From Akkermansia sp. RCC_12PD (GTDB lineage: Bacteria; Verrucomicrobiota; Verrucomicrobiia; Verrucomicrobiales; Akkermansiaceae), in assembly GCF_036417355.1 (NCBI RefSeq), contig NZ_CP143889.1, positions 2,108,001 through 2,172,000 of the forward strand: 64,000 nt of DNA, in the 5' to 3' direction. The notes beneath the pieces are model-generated. The model was not told where the DNA came from and ran no database searches. It saw only the letters and a program-made list of their open reading frames with translations. Numbering within the stretch: the first letter of the stretch is position 1; each line of letters starts with the position of its first letter. Made by a program: the position numbers and the translations under genes. Positions 8,885 to 19,200 of this stretch are shown here, one piece after another.

Positions 8885-11614
8885 TCAGGAAAGTACTTCC
8901 GAGCAGCGTTCGCAGACATCTGTACCCTCTTCTTCAGGTTCATACCGGCGGCATCTTGGGCACATGGCGTGTTCCGTCCTGAGGGCAGTAGCGGCCAGTT
9001 CCGGACCGGTCTGGACACTCAAGCCCGCAATGATGAAGAATTCCGTGCAGAAGGCGCGGTCTTCCAGCAGGGCCACCACGTCCTCGCTTTCATTGGCGGG
9101 GACGGTGAGCCGGATGTCCGCTTCATTATTTTTGGAGAAGGTTTTGGCCTTTACCTGCTCTTCGATCGCCACCTGGATGACGGATTTGATTTCCAGCAGG
9201 CGGGAGACGACGGAGGAGGCTTCCTGCGTATCATATTCCGGCATGGGGACGGGGAAGTCCTGTTCATGCACGCTGCCTTCATAACCGGCGTATTCCCAGG
9301 CTTCGTCCGCCGTAAAGGCCAGGATGGGGGCCAGCAGGCGGCACAGGGCCTTGAAGATGATGGTCATGGCCGTCAGCGTGGCGCGGCGGCGCACGGAAGT
9401 GACGGAGTCGCAGTAAAGGCGGTCCTTCGTGGTGTCCACATACAGCGCGGACAGGTCGCTCGTGCAGAATTGGTTAATGACGCTGAACGCCTTGCGGAAG
9501 TCATAGGCCTCATAAGCCTTGAGCGTTTCACGGATAACGGCGTTGAGGCGTTCCAGAATCCAGCGGTCCAGGATGGGCATGTGTTCCGGAGAGACGGCCT
9601 GAGCGGCAAAGTCGAACCCGTTGATGTTGCCCAGCAGGATGCGCAGGGTGTTGCGCAGGCGGCGGTAAGGTTCCGTGACCTGCTTGAAGAGGTCTTCCCC
9701 GAAGGGGACCTCATTTTGCCAGTCTACGGAGGCGGCCCACAGGCGCACGATGTCCGCGCCGTACTTGTCGTAGTAATAGGCGGCGTCGATGGGCTTGCCA
9801 CTCTTGGCGTCAGACTTGGAAGTCTTTTTCCCGGTGTCCTTGTCCACCACGAATCCGTGGGTCATCACAGCCTTGTACGGAGCCGTGCCGCGCCAGGCGA
9901 CGGAAAGCATCAGGGAACTCTGGAACCAGCCGCGGTGCTGGTCCGTGGCTTCCAGGTACAGGTCCGCAGGGGCGTCCAGGCCGGGGCGGGAATCCATGAC
10001 GGCCATGTGGGAGCTGCCGGAATCAATCCAGACGTCCAGTGTGTCCTTGCCCTTTTTCCAGTTTTTGGGAAGGCCCAGGCGTTCGCACAGGGCTTCGTCG
10101 GAAAGTTCAAACCAGATGTTGGAGCCGTGGGATTCCACCATGTCCGCGATTTTGCGCACCAGCGCGGCGTCCAGAATGGCTTTGCCGTCTTCGTCAAAAA
10201 AGACGGGAAGCGGGACGCCCCACGTGCGCTGGCGGGAGATGCACCAGTCCGGACGGGCTTCCACGGTACCGTAAATGCGGTTGCGGCCCCAGGCGGGCAG
10301 CCATTGCACCTTGTCAATCTGTTCCAGAGCTTGCGGGCGCAGCTTGTCCATGGAAATGAAGAATTGTTCCACCGCGCGGAAGATGATGGGTGTTTTAGAA
10401 CGCCAGCAGTGCGGATATTGGTGGCGGTATTCCTCCACGCCGAAGAGATTGTTGTCCTTTTCCAGCATGGCGATGACGTCCTTGTTGGCGTCAAACACGT
10501 GTTTCCCCACCAGGGCGGGAACACCCACTTCTTCCGTGTATTTGCCGTCGTCGTCCACAGGGGAAAGAACGGGCAGCCCGTACTGGCGCCCCGCGTTGTA
10601 GTCGTCCGCACCGTGGCCGGGAGCGATGTGGACCGCGCCGGTGCCGGTGTCCGTCGTGACAAAATCCGCCAAAATGATTTTGGATGTGCGGGAGAGGAAG
10701 GGATGCCGGGCTTCGCAGTTTTCCAGTTCCGCCCCCTGGAATTCACGAATGGTTTCCGCGAGGGCCCAGCCCGTTTTCTGCGCGAACGCATCCAGAAGCT
10801 CTTTCACGATGATGAGGGTTTCCGTCTGGCCGTCCTTCATGAATTTTCCGGCCACATACGTGAAGCGCGGATGAAGGGCGATGCCTACGTTGGCGGGCAG
10901 TGTCCACGGAGTGGTGGTCCAGATGACCATGGAAGCCTTCAGCCCCAGGGGATTGTCCAGCAGCGGGAAGCGGACGAAAACGGAAGGACTGACCTTTTCC
11001 TTGTAGTCGATTTCCGCTTCCGCCAAGGCCGTATAAGCGCCGTAGGACCACTGCACGGGTTTGCGACTCTGGTACACGGCTCCGTCTTCCACCAGTTTGG
11101 CGAAGACACGCAGGATGTTGGCTTCATAGGCCGGGTCCATCGTCAGGTAGGGGTGCTCCCAGTCGCCGAAAACGCCCAGGCGGCGAAAGGAAGTCCGTTG
11201 AATGTCGATGAAGCCCTTGGCAAATTCTACGCAGCGGCGGCGGATTTCCGCGGCGTCCAGGTCGCGGGCCTTCTGCACCACCTTGAATTCGATGGGGAGG
11301 CCGTGGCAATCCCAGCCGGGAATGTACGGGGCGGCATAGCCGGCCATGGTTTTGGACTTGAGGACCAGATCCTTCAGAATTTTATTCAGGGCCGTGCCCA
11401 TGTGCACGTCGCCATTGGCGAAGGGGGGGCCGTCGTGAAGGAGGAAACGGGGTGCGCCCTGTTCTATCCTGCGGGACAAAATTCGTTCGTACAGCCCGGT
11501 GTCTTCCCACTTTTTCAGGCGTACGGGTTCGTTTTTCGTCAAGTCTCCCCTCATCGGGAAGCCGGTCTTCGGCAACAGGATGGTGTCTTTATAATTTTTT
11601 TCGGGCGCACTCAT
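8885..11614 (-). CDS. ileS: isoleucyl-tRNA synthetase
   Basis: A ~909-residue class I aminoacyl-tRNA synthetase that charges tRNA-Ile. The HIGH-type motif appears in GDVHMGTALNKILKD, and the editing (CP1) domain has WTTTPWTLPANVGIALHP. The KMSKS loop reads KKTSKS, with Thr in place of Met. WDCHGLPIEFK is the expected class motif. The C-terminus carries a four-cysteine zinc site (CPRC...CERC) typical of bacterial IleS. I chose the ATG at 11614 (MSAPEKNYKD); a GTG six codons upstream is less likely. It heads the minus-strand ileS-lspA series; a long opposite-strand frame across it is a shadow. Confidence 0.97.
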   Translation of the reverse strand: MSAPEKNYKDTILLPKTGFPMRGDLTKNEPVRLKKWEDTGLYERILSRRIEQGAPRFLLHDGPPFANGDVHMGTALNKILKDLVLKSKTMAGYAAPYIPGWDCHGLPIEFKVVQKARDLDAAEIRRRCVEFAKGFIDIQRTSFRRLGVFGDWEHPYLTMDPAYEANILRVFAKLVEDGAVYQSRKPVQWSYGAYTALAEAEIDYKEKVSPSVFVRFPLLDNPLGLKASMVIWTTTPWTLPANVGIALHPRFTYVAGKFMKDGQTETLIIVKELLDAFAQKTGWALAETIREFQGAELENCEARHPFLSRTSKIILADFVTTDTGTGAVHIAPGHGADDYNAGRQYGLPVLSPVDDDGKYTEEVGVPALVGKHVFDANKDVIAMLEKDNNLFGVEEYRHQYPHCWRSKTPIIFRAVEQFFISMDKLRPQALEQIDKVQWLPAWGRNRIYGTVEARPDWCISRQRTWGVPLPVFFDEDGKAILDAALVRKIADMVESHGSNIWFELSDEALCERLGLPKNWKKGKDTLDVWIDSGSSHMAVMDSRPGLDAPADLYLEATDQHRGWFQSSLMLSVAWRGTAPYKAVMTHGFVVDKDTGKKTSKSDAKSGKPIDAAYYYDKYGADIVRLWAASVDWQNEVPFGEDLFKQVTEPYRRLRNTLRILLGNINGFDFAAQAVSPEHMPILDRWILERLNAVIRETLKAYEAYDFRKAFSVINQFCTSDLSALYVDTTKDRLYCDSVTSVRRRATLTAMTIIFKALCRLLAPILAFTADEAWEYAGYEGSVHEQDFPVPMPEYDTQEASSVVSRLLEIKSVIQVAIEEQVKAKTFSKNNEADIRLTVPANESEDVVALLEDRAFCTEFFIIAGLSVQTGPELAATALRTEHAMCPRCRRYEPEEEGTDVCERCSEVLS

Positions 11615-11685
11615 GCCCGGAAAAAGTATCACCCGGTCCGTTTCCGGTCAACCCCGCGGTGCGGCACAGCCCGGACCTATGCCGT

Positions 11686-12720
11686 TCATTCCTCCCGCTT
11701 TCCGGAAGAATCCACCTCCGCGGTATTATCCGTTCCGCGGCTCGAGGCGTCGGCTGGCAGGATTTTCCGTTCGGAAAGCCATTTTTCGGCGTCCTCCGGC
11801 CACCGGTCGGTTGGATTGCCGCGCTTCTCCATGCCGTAGCCGTGCCCTCCCTTGGAATAAAGGCGCAATGTCACGGGAACTGCTTTGTCCCGGCAGGCCT
11901 TTTCCATGAATTTGCTGTTGGCGGAGGCTACGCCGTCATCCTGGGCGTGAACGAGGAAGACGGGCGGCGTGTTTGGCGTAACCTGCCGTTCGGAGGAGCA
12001 CAATTCTTCCAAAGACGGGTCGGGCTTGGAGCCGATGATTTTGTTGCGCGTGCCCGGATGAGTATCTTTTGGGGCCATCGTGATAACGGGATAAATCAGC
12101 ATGGCAAAATCCGGACGGGCGGAGACGGATCTGAGGGGATTGTCCGCTTCTTCCGGAAGTGTCTTGTTCCACAGTGTAGCGGCCATGGCGGCCAGATGGC
12201 CTCCTGCGGAAAAGCCCATGACGCCGATTTTTCCGGGATCGACGCCGAGTTTCCCGGCATGCTTGCGCGTCAGGCGCAGGGCCTGCCGGGCATCCAGCAG
12301 GGGGCCGGGAAATTTGCCTATGGCATTGTTTTCCTGGGAAACGCGGTACTTGACGACCACACCCACCATGCCATGCTCCGCCGCCCATCGGGCGATGTGC
12401 GCGCCTTCCTTGTCAATGGCCATGAGGGCGTAGCCTCCGCCCGGAAAGATGCACAGGGCCGGGCGTTTGTCCCGGGAGCGCCACCCGGCGGGAAAATAAA
12501 ACTGCATTTGCGCTTTCCCCACGTCCGTGACCCTGGTGGGATCAATGTATTTTTCCTGCATGTCCGCCGCCTTGAGTTCCAGAGGAATCCCGTTGGAGAC
12601 AAAGGAGGACTTCCCGGATTCCGCGGGCAATTTTTTGAGAGTGGCGGAAAAGGAATCCGCACCGGACGAGGCGGGAACAAAAATCAGCGAGACGGCGCAA
12701 AAAAGGGATGGAATGTTCAT
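11686..12720 (-). CDS. secreted alpha/beta-hydrolase (acetylesterase-like)
   Basis: A 344-residue protein with an N-terminal signal peptide (cut near SSGADSF). It belongs to the BD-FAE/acetylxylan-esterase-like group: FPGGGYALM is the oxyanion loop, GFSAGGHLAAM holds the nucleophile serine, HAQDDGV the acid and SKGGHGYGM the histidine. Such enzymes deacetylate carbohydrates, which would suit a mucin- or glycan-degrading gut organism, but the substrate cannot be read from sequence. It overlaps the M28 peptidase gene by 4 bp and ends 71 bp before ileS. Confidence 0.85.
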   Translation of the reverse strand: MNIPSLFCAVSLIFVPASSGADSFSATLKKLPAESGKSSFVSNGIPLELKAADMQEKYIDPTRVTDVGKAQMQFYFPAGWRSRDKRPALCIFPGGGYALMAIDKEGAHIARWAAEHGMVGVVVKYRVSQENNAIGKFPGPLLDARQALRLTRKHAGKLGVDPGKIGVMGFSAGGHLAAMAATLWNKTLPEEADNPLRSVSARPDFAMLIYPVITMAPKDTHPGTRNKIIGSKPDPSLEELCSSERQVTPNTPPVFLVHAQDDGVASANSKFMEKACRDKAVPVTLRLYSKGGHGYGMEKRGNPTDRWPEDAEKWLSERKILPADASSRGTDNTAEVDSSGKREE

Positions 12721-13796
12721 GGTTTGCTGGCAATGGAAATGATGAGTCCGGCAAGTCCCTGAACGACTTCCGCAAACTGGGGATAGTCCAGTTTCTCGGC
12801 CGTGTCGCTGGTTTCATGGTAGTCGTCGCAGCGGAGGAAGGCCGTATCCGTAACGGCAAAGGAGGGAATGCCCTCCTTCATGTAGCCCCAGTCGTCGGAC
12901 CAGGAAACGCCATTCGTGTAATAGGGGAAGGAGGCGGAACGCACCGGGAACCGGCTCAGGGCGGCAAACTCGTCGGCACAGGAACGAGCGAAGTTTTTCC
13001 CCGTATTGGTGGACAGGAAAGCCACATAGTCGCAACGGTCCGGCAGTCCGGCCAGTCCGGCGACCACGGCCGACTTGCGCTTCTTGTTCACCCGCGGAGA
13101 ATAGCAGCCAAGCGTTTCCAGGGCGATCATGCCGATGACCTTGTCTTTTCCCGGCCGGGCGGCGATGGATTTGGCGTGTACCACGCTGCCCATGGCGGGG
13201 GTTTGGTAAAAGGGCGGTTCCTCGTTGGCATAAGCTGCCAGGCAGACGTCGTGAAGAGTGTCGGAGACCGCCAGAATCCGGGCCACTTCCAGCAGGGCGG
13301 CTACGCCGGAAGCGTTGTCATTGGCTCCGGGCGTGCCCGTGCGGGAAGGTCTTGCGGGGCCGTGGTCGTGCCAGTTGTCCATGCCCACCTTGGTATCGTA
13401 ATGCGCGCCGATGATGAGTGTTTTCGCGTTGGGGGAGCTGCCTTTCTTCGTGGCAATGATGTTGTACACGGTTCTGTCGCGCACGGCTCCGTATTCCCCG
13501 GAGCGGGGAATACGCACGGCCTGGCGCGTGACGGCATAACCCATTCCGGCCAGGGCCTGTTCAATGTATTGGGCGGAACGTTCCATGGTTCCTGCCTTGT
13601 AGGCGTTGCGTTCCCCGATAGTATCTGCCAGTTGGAACACATGCGTTCTCAAACGCTCTTCCGTTTGTTCCGTGTTCGGAATATTGCCGGAGCCGCAGGG
13701 CTGGAACAGCCGGGTGCAACAGGGGAGGGACAGGAGGAGGGCCATGACGGCCAGGACTGGAAGAAGGCACAGAGAGAGAAGAAGGGGCCGGTTCAT
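12717..13796 (-). CDS. M28-family zinc aminopeptidase
   Basis: A ~359-residue exported peptidase. The zinc ligands of family M28 are visible: GAHYDTKVG (His), GANDNASGVAALLE (Asp), NEEPPF (Glu-Glu) and a late HETSDTAEKLDY region with the last His. I chose the ATG at 13796, which gives MNRPLLLSLCLLPVLAVMAL, a good membrane anchor or signal; the frame is open 48 codons further upstream without a credible start. A Cys-Cys after the hydrophobic stretch could be a lipobox. The overlap with the esterase gene indicates an operon for extracellular degradation. Confidence 0.9.
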   Translation of the reverse strand: MNRPLLLSLCLLPVLAVMALLLSLPCCTRLFQPCGSGNIPNTEQTEERLRTHVFQLADTIGERNAYKAGTMERSAQYIEQALAGMGYAVTRQAVRIPRSGEYGAVRDRTVYNIIATKKGSSPNAKTLIIGAHYDTKVGMDNWHDHGPARPSRTGTPGANDNASGVAALLEVARILAVSDTLHDVCLAAYANEEPPFYQTPAMGSVVHAKSIAARPGKDKVIGMIALETLGCYSPRVNKKRKSAVVAGLAGLPDRCDYVAFLSTNTGKNFARSCADEFAALSRFPVRSASFPYYTNGVSWSDDWGYMKEGIPSFAVTDTAFLRCDDYHETSDTAEKLDYPQFAEVVQGLAGLIISIASKP

Positions 13797-13878
13797 AAGG
13801 GCGGAAGCGATTGAAACCATGCTAGCCCTGCGGGCGTCTGCTGTCAATGAACATGTTCCGCCGTCCGGAGGCTGGAGG

Positions 13879-14199
13879 TTATTTCCTGAACCTGTTCCCG
13901 GTACTGGCGTAAATGACGGCGAATGTAATAGCGGCGACAAAAAGAAACACGGCGATGGAAAGAAGTACGGGACTTTCCAGAATGGTGCTGATGATGCTGA
14001 GCAGCATGCAGAAAGCCAGGAAAAACATCAACTTGCCGGCGAAGCGGCACAGGGCGCGTTCATCGTACCGTTCTTTTTTCTCTCGGCTCATCAGATTATA
14101 ACCGGCAATCAGAAAGGAGCATTTCTCCATGGAAAGAATGATTCCAAGGAAGATGAAAACTCCCATTATGACGACAGGTATCAGAAGAGGGGCATCCAT
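13879..14199 (-). CDS. DUF3784-like small membrane protein
   Basis: About 106 residues starting at MDAPLLIPVVIMG. It has one hydrophobic helix at the N-terminus, a middle segment FLIAGYNLMSREKKERYD that matches the conserved 'aGYN..s..EK..yD' signature of DUF3784, and two more hydrophobic helices. Function unknown. It ends 82 bp upstream of the M28 peptidase start and is the last typical-composition gene before the AT-rich island. Confidence 0.7.
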   Translation of the reverse strand: MDAPLLIPVVIMGVFIFLGIILSMEKCSFLIAGYNLMSREKKERYDERALCRFAGKLMFFLAFCMLLSIISTILESPVLLSIAVFLFVAAITFAVIYASTGNRFRK

Positions 14200-14458
14200 A
14201 AAGCCGTAACGGATATTAGTGGCGTTTATTCTTTGCCGATTCCAAGGGGAAGGCAAGCTGCCAGTTCGACTTTAAAGACATACGCTTGAAAAAGGCATCT
14301 TTTATCAGGGAAAGGTCTGTTTTTGAAAAGAGAAAGAATATCGGCCTATCCTGTCGGGTTCTCCGTCCGTCAGAACAGGAAAACCGGATGAAAATGATAT
14401 GAGGCCTGGCGTGGGTAATCAGAAATTCTCTGTTTTACATCTGCGTCGTTTACATGCA

Positions 14459-14683
14459 CTAATTGTCTCTTTGCCTTCTGCTTCCAAAGATGATAAGCCA
14501 CAAAAAATAGCTCAAGCATGCATTAGTTTCAATATGATTTTCATCACACTCAATAAGTATGCCTTCGTACAATAAATATATTTCAGCCTGATAACCCTTG
14601 GAACTGGCAATAGTTAGTTTTCTCCTATATAATTTTATGGTACATGTATCGCCTGACTTAGTTTTGACAATTATTTTTGGCTC
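14459..14683 (-). pseudogene. 5'-truncated gene remnant cut by the IS element
   Basis: On the minus strand an open frame of about 75 codons runs out of the left end of the IS and stops at TAG 14459-14461. It has no start codon. It reads protein-like text (for example KLYRRKLTIASSKGYQAEIY and LLYEGILIECDENHI), which suggests the C-terminal end of a small gene whose front was lost at the IS. I recognise no family. The remaining ~200 bp (14257-14458) up to the DUF3784 gene shows no gene. Confidence 0.35.
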
Positions 14684-15420
14684 AAGAGTACTTTAGCGTC
14701 ATGCATGGAGATGTAATTTATTCTCTATGAGTGCGCAATAGATATATTTTTCGTTCCCATATTTCAGAGAAGAAGTTTAGAGAACTTATTCGTTTGTTTT
14801 CTCTTGATATTGAGGCCTCAAAAATATCAGTTTTCACAGGCATCAGTCGCAAAACAATCAATAAAATACTTCATGCCATCAGAGTAAGACTTGCCGAGCT
14901 ATGTGAAGAGCAAGCCATTTTCTCGCAAGGAGTCTTTGAATGTGATGAGAGCTATTTTGGAGCCAGGCGCATTAGAGGTAAAAGAGGTCGGGGAGCAGCC
15001 GGTAAAATCATTGTTTTTGGCATCTATGAAAGATACACGGGAAGAGTTTATACATGTATCGCGCCCAACGTAAAAAGTCAGACACTAATTGAGATTATAC
15101 GGAAGAAGATTCCCTTGAACTCGACAATCTATACCGATGGATTCCGTAGTTATTTGCCTCTTGCTCGATATGGATACCTCAAGCATGAAAGTATTGATCA
15201 TGGCAAAAACGAATGGGCTCGGAATCAAATCCATGTGAATGGTATTGAAGGTTTTTGGGGCGTGTCAAAGACAAGGATGAGCAAGTTTAGAGGGCTCAGA
15301 GTATCTTTATTTTCTCTTCATCTCAAAGAATCTGAATACAGATTTAATCATTGACATGAAAATCTCTACCAACTCATTTTAACGAACCTTCGGAAAACTC
15401 CGCTAAAGTACTCTTGAACC
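14679..15420 (+). mobile_element. IS1595-like insertion sequence (742 bp)
   Basis: The left end GGCTCAAGAGTACTTTAGCG (14679-14698) is matched by the reverse complement of 15401-15420, GGTTCAAGAGTACTTTAGCG: 19 of 20 bases. Between them is one transposase gene. The flanks (TTATTTTT on the left, AAATTCAA on the right) show no clear target-site duplication, so one end may be rearranged or the insertion is old. The size and single DDE-type gene fit small IS1595-family elements. Confidence 0.85.
14731..15354 (+). CDS. IS1595-family (ISXO2-like) transposase
   Basis: A 207-residue transposase from a GTG start; the in-frame TGA just before it rules out an earlier start. The DDE-type catalytic domain shows FECDESYFGARR (first Asp), TIYTDGFRSYLPL (second Asp) and HVNGIEGFWGVSKTRM, with the N..E/F.W pattern typical of the ISXO2-like fold. 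The N-terminal ~60 residues look like a helix-turn-helix (ASKISVFTGISRKTINK). The zinc ribbon found in some IS1595 members is absent. The frame is intact, so the element may still be active. Confidence 0.85.
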   Translation: MRNRYIFRSHISEKKFRELIRLFSLDIEASKISVFTGISRKTINKILHAIRVRLAELCEEQAIFSQGVFECDESYFGARRIRGKRGRGAAGKIIVFGIYERYTGRVYTCIAPNVKSQTLIEIIRKKIPLNSTIYTDGFRSYLPLARYGYLKHESIDHGKNEWARNQIHVNGIEGFWGVSKTRMSKFRGLRVSLFSLHLKESEYRFNH

Positions 15421-15638
15421 AAATTCAAAAAAAGTATGGACGGGATAATTTTTTAAAGGAACTATTTACTTTAGTCTTGTATCAGTCGTTTTGGCTGCCT
15501 CTCCTGCCAATTTATTACCGAATATCAGCGTTAGCACCAATGCAACATTCCAACAAGATTATTCTACATAATTCCGATTTTTTAAATTATTATTTTGGTA
15601 GGAATTTTATTTTGCTTGTTGAAGAGAAAAATAAATAA
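15421..15638 (+). pseudogene. short AT-rich open frame to the right of the IS, possible gene fragment
   Basis: An open frame entering from the right inverted repeat (a TTG at 15414 lies inside the repeat) continues for about 73 codons to TAA. It contains a hydrophobic stretch (LFTLVLYQSFWLPLLPIYY). It has no credible start or ribosome site outside the IS, so it is either a remnant or chance. Composition is AT-rich like the rest of the island. Confidence 0.2.
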
Positions 15639-15676
15639 CTAAAGATGAATTTTTATATGATGATATCCATTATTTT

Positions 15677-16042
15677 TTAGTTAAAATTTATTCTCATAAA
15701 AATATGGGAATACATTATTATTTGACCAGTAGGAGCCATTAACCAATAATACATATTATCGTCATATTGTAATAAGTTGACGAGTGTAATAACTAATATA
15801 AAGGAAATTATAAAAATAATCGTTTTTTTAATGATGTTTTTCCGTTTTACAATATTTTTGAATATTAAATTTTCTATGAAAATAATAAAAAATCCAAATA
15901 TTAGTGGAATAATATAGATGAGAGATAAATTAATATCTTCGTGATAATATGATTCTGGCTGTGTTTCAATTATAGGAAAAAAGATTAAAACGGAGTTGAA
16001 AATCATATAAATGAAACACAAGTTACTTATTTTTAAGCTCAT
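15677..16042 (-). CDS. small membrane protein, candidate immunity protein for the Rhs toxin
   Basis: A 121-residue, very AT-rich and hydrophobic protein with about four membrane segments (near residues 8-24, 41-58, 71-90 and 100-115). It begins only 11 bp after the distal stop (16054-16056) of the Rhs reading frame and on the same strand. In polymorphic toxin loci this is where the cognate immunity gene normally sits. No family recognised; the role is inferred from position and size only. Confidence 0.55.
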   Translation of the reverse strand: MSLKISNLCFIYMIFNSVLIFFPIIETQPESYYHEDINLSLIYIIPLIFGFFIIFIENLIFKNIVKRKNIIKKTIIFIISFILVITLVNLLQYDDNMYYWLMAPTGQIIMYSHIFMRINFN

Positions 16043-16269
16043 ATTTTATAATATTAACTATGAAATAGACGTTTAATTTTTATATTACAACAACATTCGC
16101 AATCTTTAGAACTTCCTTCGTTAAGGCAAGCTAGATCAGCTTCCAAATCTTTTAGAGAGTCAGCTATGACTCTTCCTAACTGAGCATCGGAAATGCTTCC
16201 CCACCAATTTTCAACCTGTGCAGTGAGAAGATCTGCTACTTCTTTTGCCGTACCTGTTCCTACTGCTGT

Positions 16270-19200
16270 CTATTTCCCACAATTCGTAGAAATAAGGCAG
16301 GTTGCATAGCAATGCTTAAATTTATCATCTTTAGTACTATGAAACCATGCTTTTATAAAAGCATGTGCAGCACAAGCAAGCCATAATGCAAAGCTAATAC
16401 CTCCTCCCCATCCAGAAGCTGATTTTCCCAATATATCATATTTTAGAATCGGAGAATTCATACATAAAGTATACAAATTCCATCCACCTTGTTCAGCAAT
16501 GGAATCACGATTAATCCATCTGCCGGTTAAGGGGTTGAGATGCCGATAATTGTAATAAATAAGTCCTAATTCATCATCCTCATACTCACAGGAAAAACGG
16601 AATTTGTTGTTTTGGGCCATATCTCCTTCCATTGTCAGAGGGGCACCAAAGGGAGTATACTCATAGCGAGCTCTCCGTGTTTGCAATCCGTCGAAAATAG
16701 AGGTGACATTTTTCAGAATATCATACATAAAATATAGATGTTCTTTAATTTCTGTCACGTTCTCTTTCTGGAATGTCATCATTAAGATGTGCGTAGTTTC
16801 CAGTTCCGTTGGCTCCCATAAATAGCTTTTCACCAGAATGGGGACCGGTTGCATCACGTCCAATTCCGCTATTTGCAGATAGTTTCGGTACAAATAATAA
16901 GTATGGCTGATATATGTTCCGTTGACTATTACTTTCTTTTCAAAGCGGCGTCCCATATAATCGTAATTGCAAACTACTAAAGTATAACCATCTTCGCTGG
17001 TAAAGGAAACAGGCCTGTCATTGCCATCGTAGCAAACATTCCAGATGCCCGTTGAGGTTTTCATCCTGGTCTGATTGCCGTCCGCATCATAGAGAGGGTC
17101 AAAGGAAACATCCGCCTGAATTATGTTTGTGTACTGGTTGAGACTGTTGGCATCGTAGGATACCTCTTCTTCCAGCTCCCGGGCGGTTTTGCGATTGCCG
17201 ATGTTGTCGTACTGATAGGCAAAGTTGCCTCTTTGCTGTATCTGATCCCCTGTCAATTCACTTCTGCCGTTGTAGGTGAAGTCCCTGGTGGTTGCCGGAG
17301 TGGCAGCCTCCCATGAATCCTTTCGTTGAACGGGACGCATCAAGTGGTCGTACTGGTAGACATGTCCAGCCACCCTACCGCCATTCCCGGGGACCTCATA
17401 GCCGATGGAAGCCAGGAGATAGAGCTGGGGATGATAGGTATTCCTGCGGACCATGCCGTTGGGATAGGACAATTGATTGAGGAAGCCGCTGATCTGGTCA
17501 TACTGCCAAGTGAAGGGAGTATCCAAGCCTTCCATATTCATCCCGATCATGGCACCTTGATGGCCATAGTCAAGATGGGAGTATTGCACGGTGCGGGTTC
17601 CGATCATCAGGCGGTATCCGCAGGGACGCCCAAAGGCGTCATACTCTTCCTGGATGCAGCTTTCCACGGTCCCAAAGGAATTATTCTGTTGGGTTCTTCC
17701 ATAGGCATCATAGCAGAGTTCTCTGGTTCCTGAGGCATCGTAAACAGAGGTCATCTGCCCGAGGTGGTTGTAGGAGTAGAGCCATGGCTGGGTGTTGTCG
17801 CTGTGAGAGACGGAGACTAATTCCCCGGTGGCCGGAGCGTACTGATAAGTTGTCACAATGCCCCTGGCTTTGGTGAGTGTTTCCAGGCGGTTGAGCCTGT
17901 CGTAGGTTTTGGAAACACAGGAACCATTGGCATAGGTTTTCTTGAGTTCCAATCCCGTGGCTGCATCGTAGAGCCACCTGGTGGTGTCTCCGTCGGTGCG
18001 GCTGGAAGGATCGGTGGTAATATCGCCTTCATCCGTCCTGAAGGTGGTTAACGATGTCAAGCGTCCTGCTTCATCGTAAGCAAAGCAGGAGGGCTGTATG
18101 GCAGTGCCATATTCAGCAATCTTTCTGCCGCGGATGTCATAGGAATAGCGGGCAGTGTCTCCCAGAGCATTGGTAATACTGGCTGGCGCATCACAGCAAG
18201 GAGTGTAGGTAATAATGGTCATGTTGCCAGCTGTATCTGTTGTCTGAACAGCACGCCCAGCTAAGTCGGATTCTATTGTCATGATATTGCCCCTGGCATC
18301 GGTTTGCTTCAGCATCATTCCTGTGGAGGTATAGGAGCGTTCCTGTGAAGAGTGGATTCCTGCACAATTGGTTTGTCTTATGGTAAACCCATCGACTACC
18401 AAAGATTTAGCTATTATATCGGAAGTAGGGATGTGGCTGAATTGGGTGCGTTTGGTAGGGGCGGTGTATTCTGTCCATTGGATGCTCTGTTGTCCGTAGA
18501 TATCAGTAGTAATTTTTTTACTTTCCAAAGTGGAATTCAGTTGAGAAACTATTTTTTCTATTATCTGAGTCAGGGGAAATCCTTGGGCATTGTAAGTGAT
18601 AGTAGTTTGCACTTCGTAAACACCGTCTTCCCGTATCTGGTAGCACAAGGAGCTTCCTGATATCCTGTTTTTAGTGGGATCATGCGGATGCAATTCATCC
18701 AGAAGAATGGTCTGCCTTACGACATTGCCGAGTTCATTGTAGACAGTCATTGTAGGTGCCATATCTTCTGATTGAGATCGGACAAGCTGTCCCTTGTCGT
18801 TGTAGGTATTTCGGGTGACAATGAAACCTTCCAAAGTATTGGGCTGTTCCTGTCGGATAGTTTGACCGAATCCATTTTGAAGAGTTCGGGAAAGAACGAC
18901 TCCCTGGGACAGGGTGGTGGTGAGGATGCCTTCCTGTGTCAACTCAAGCTGGGTTTCCATTTCCCGCTGGCCGGTTCCGGCCTGAAGGAGAATGGAGCCG
19001 TCATAATAAGTTTGAGTAATTAAAGTAGCCCCTGAAGGATTGGTAATGGTGGTGGTGAGTTGATTGTCACTGTATTGGGTCCTGGTCACACGTCCGAGGA
19101 TATCGGTTGTGGAAATAACCCTTCCCAAATCGTCGTACTCCGTGCTTTCAACCGTCGTCAGGGCACCGACATCCTTTCGTGTGGAAATAATCCTTCCTGC

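Noticed and set aside
8738-11839. 1,033-codon open frame on the plus strand opposite ileS
   Set aside because: It is antisense to a clear IleS with all motifs; the long opening comes from codon bias of the real gene and the translation shows no domains.
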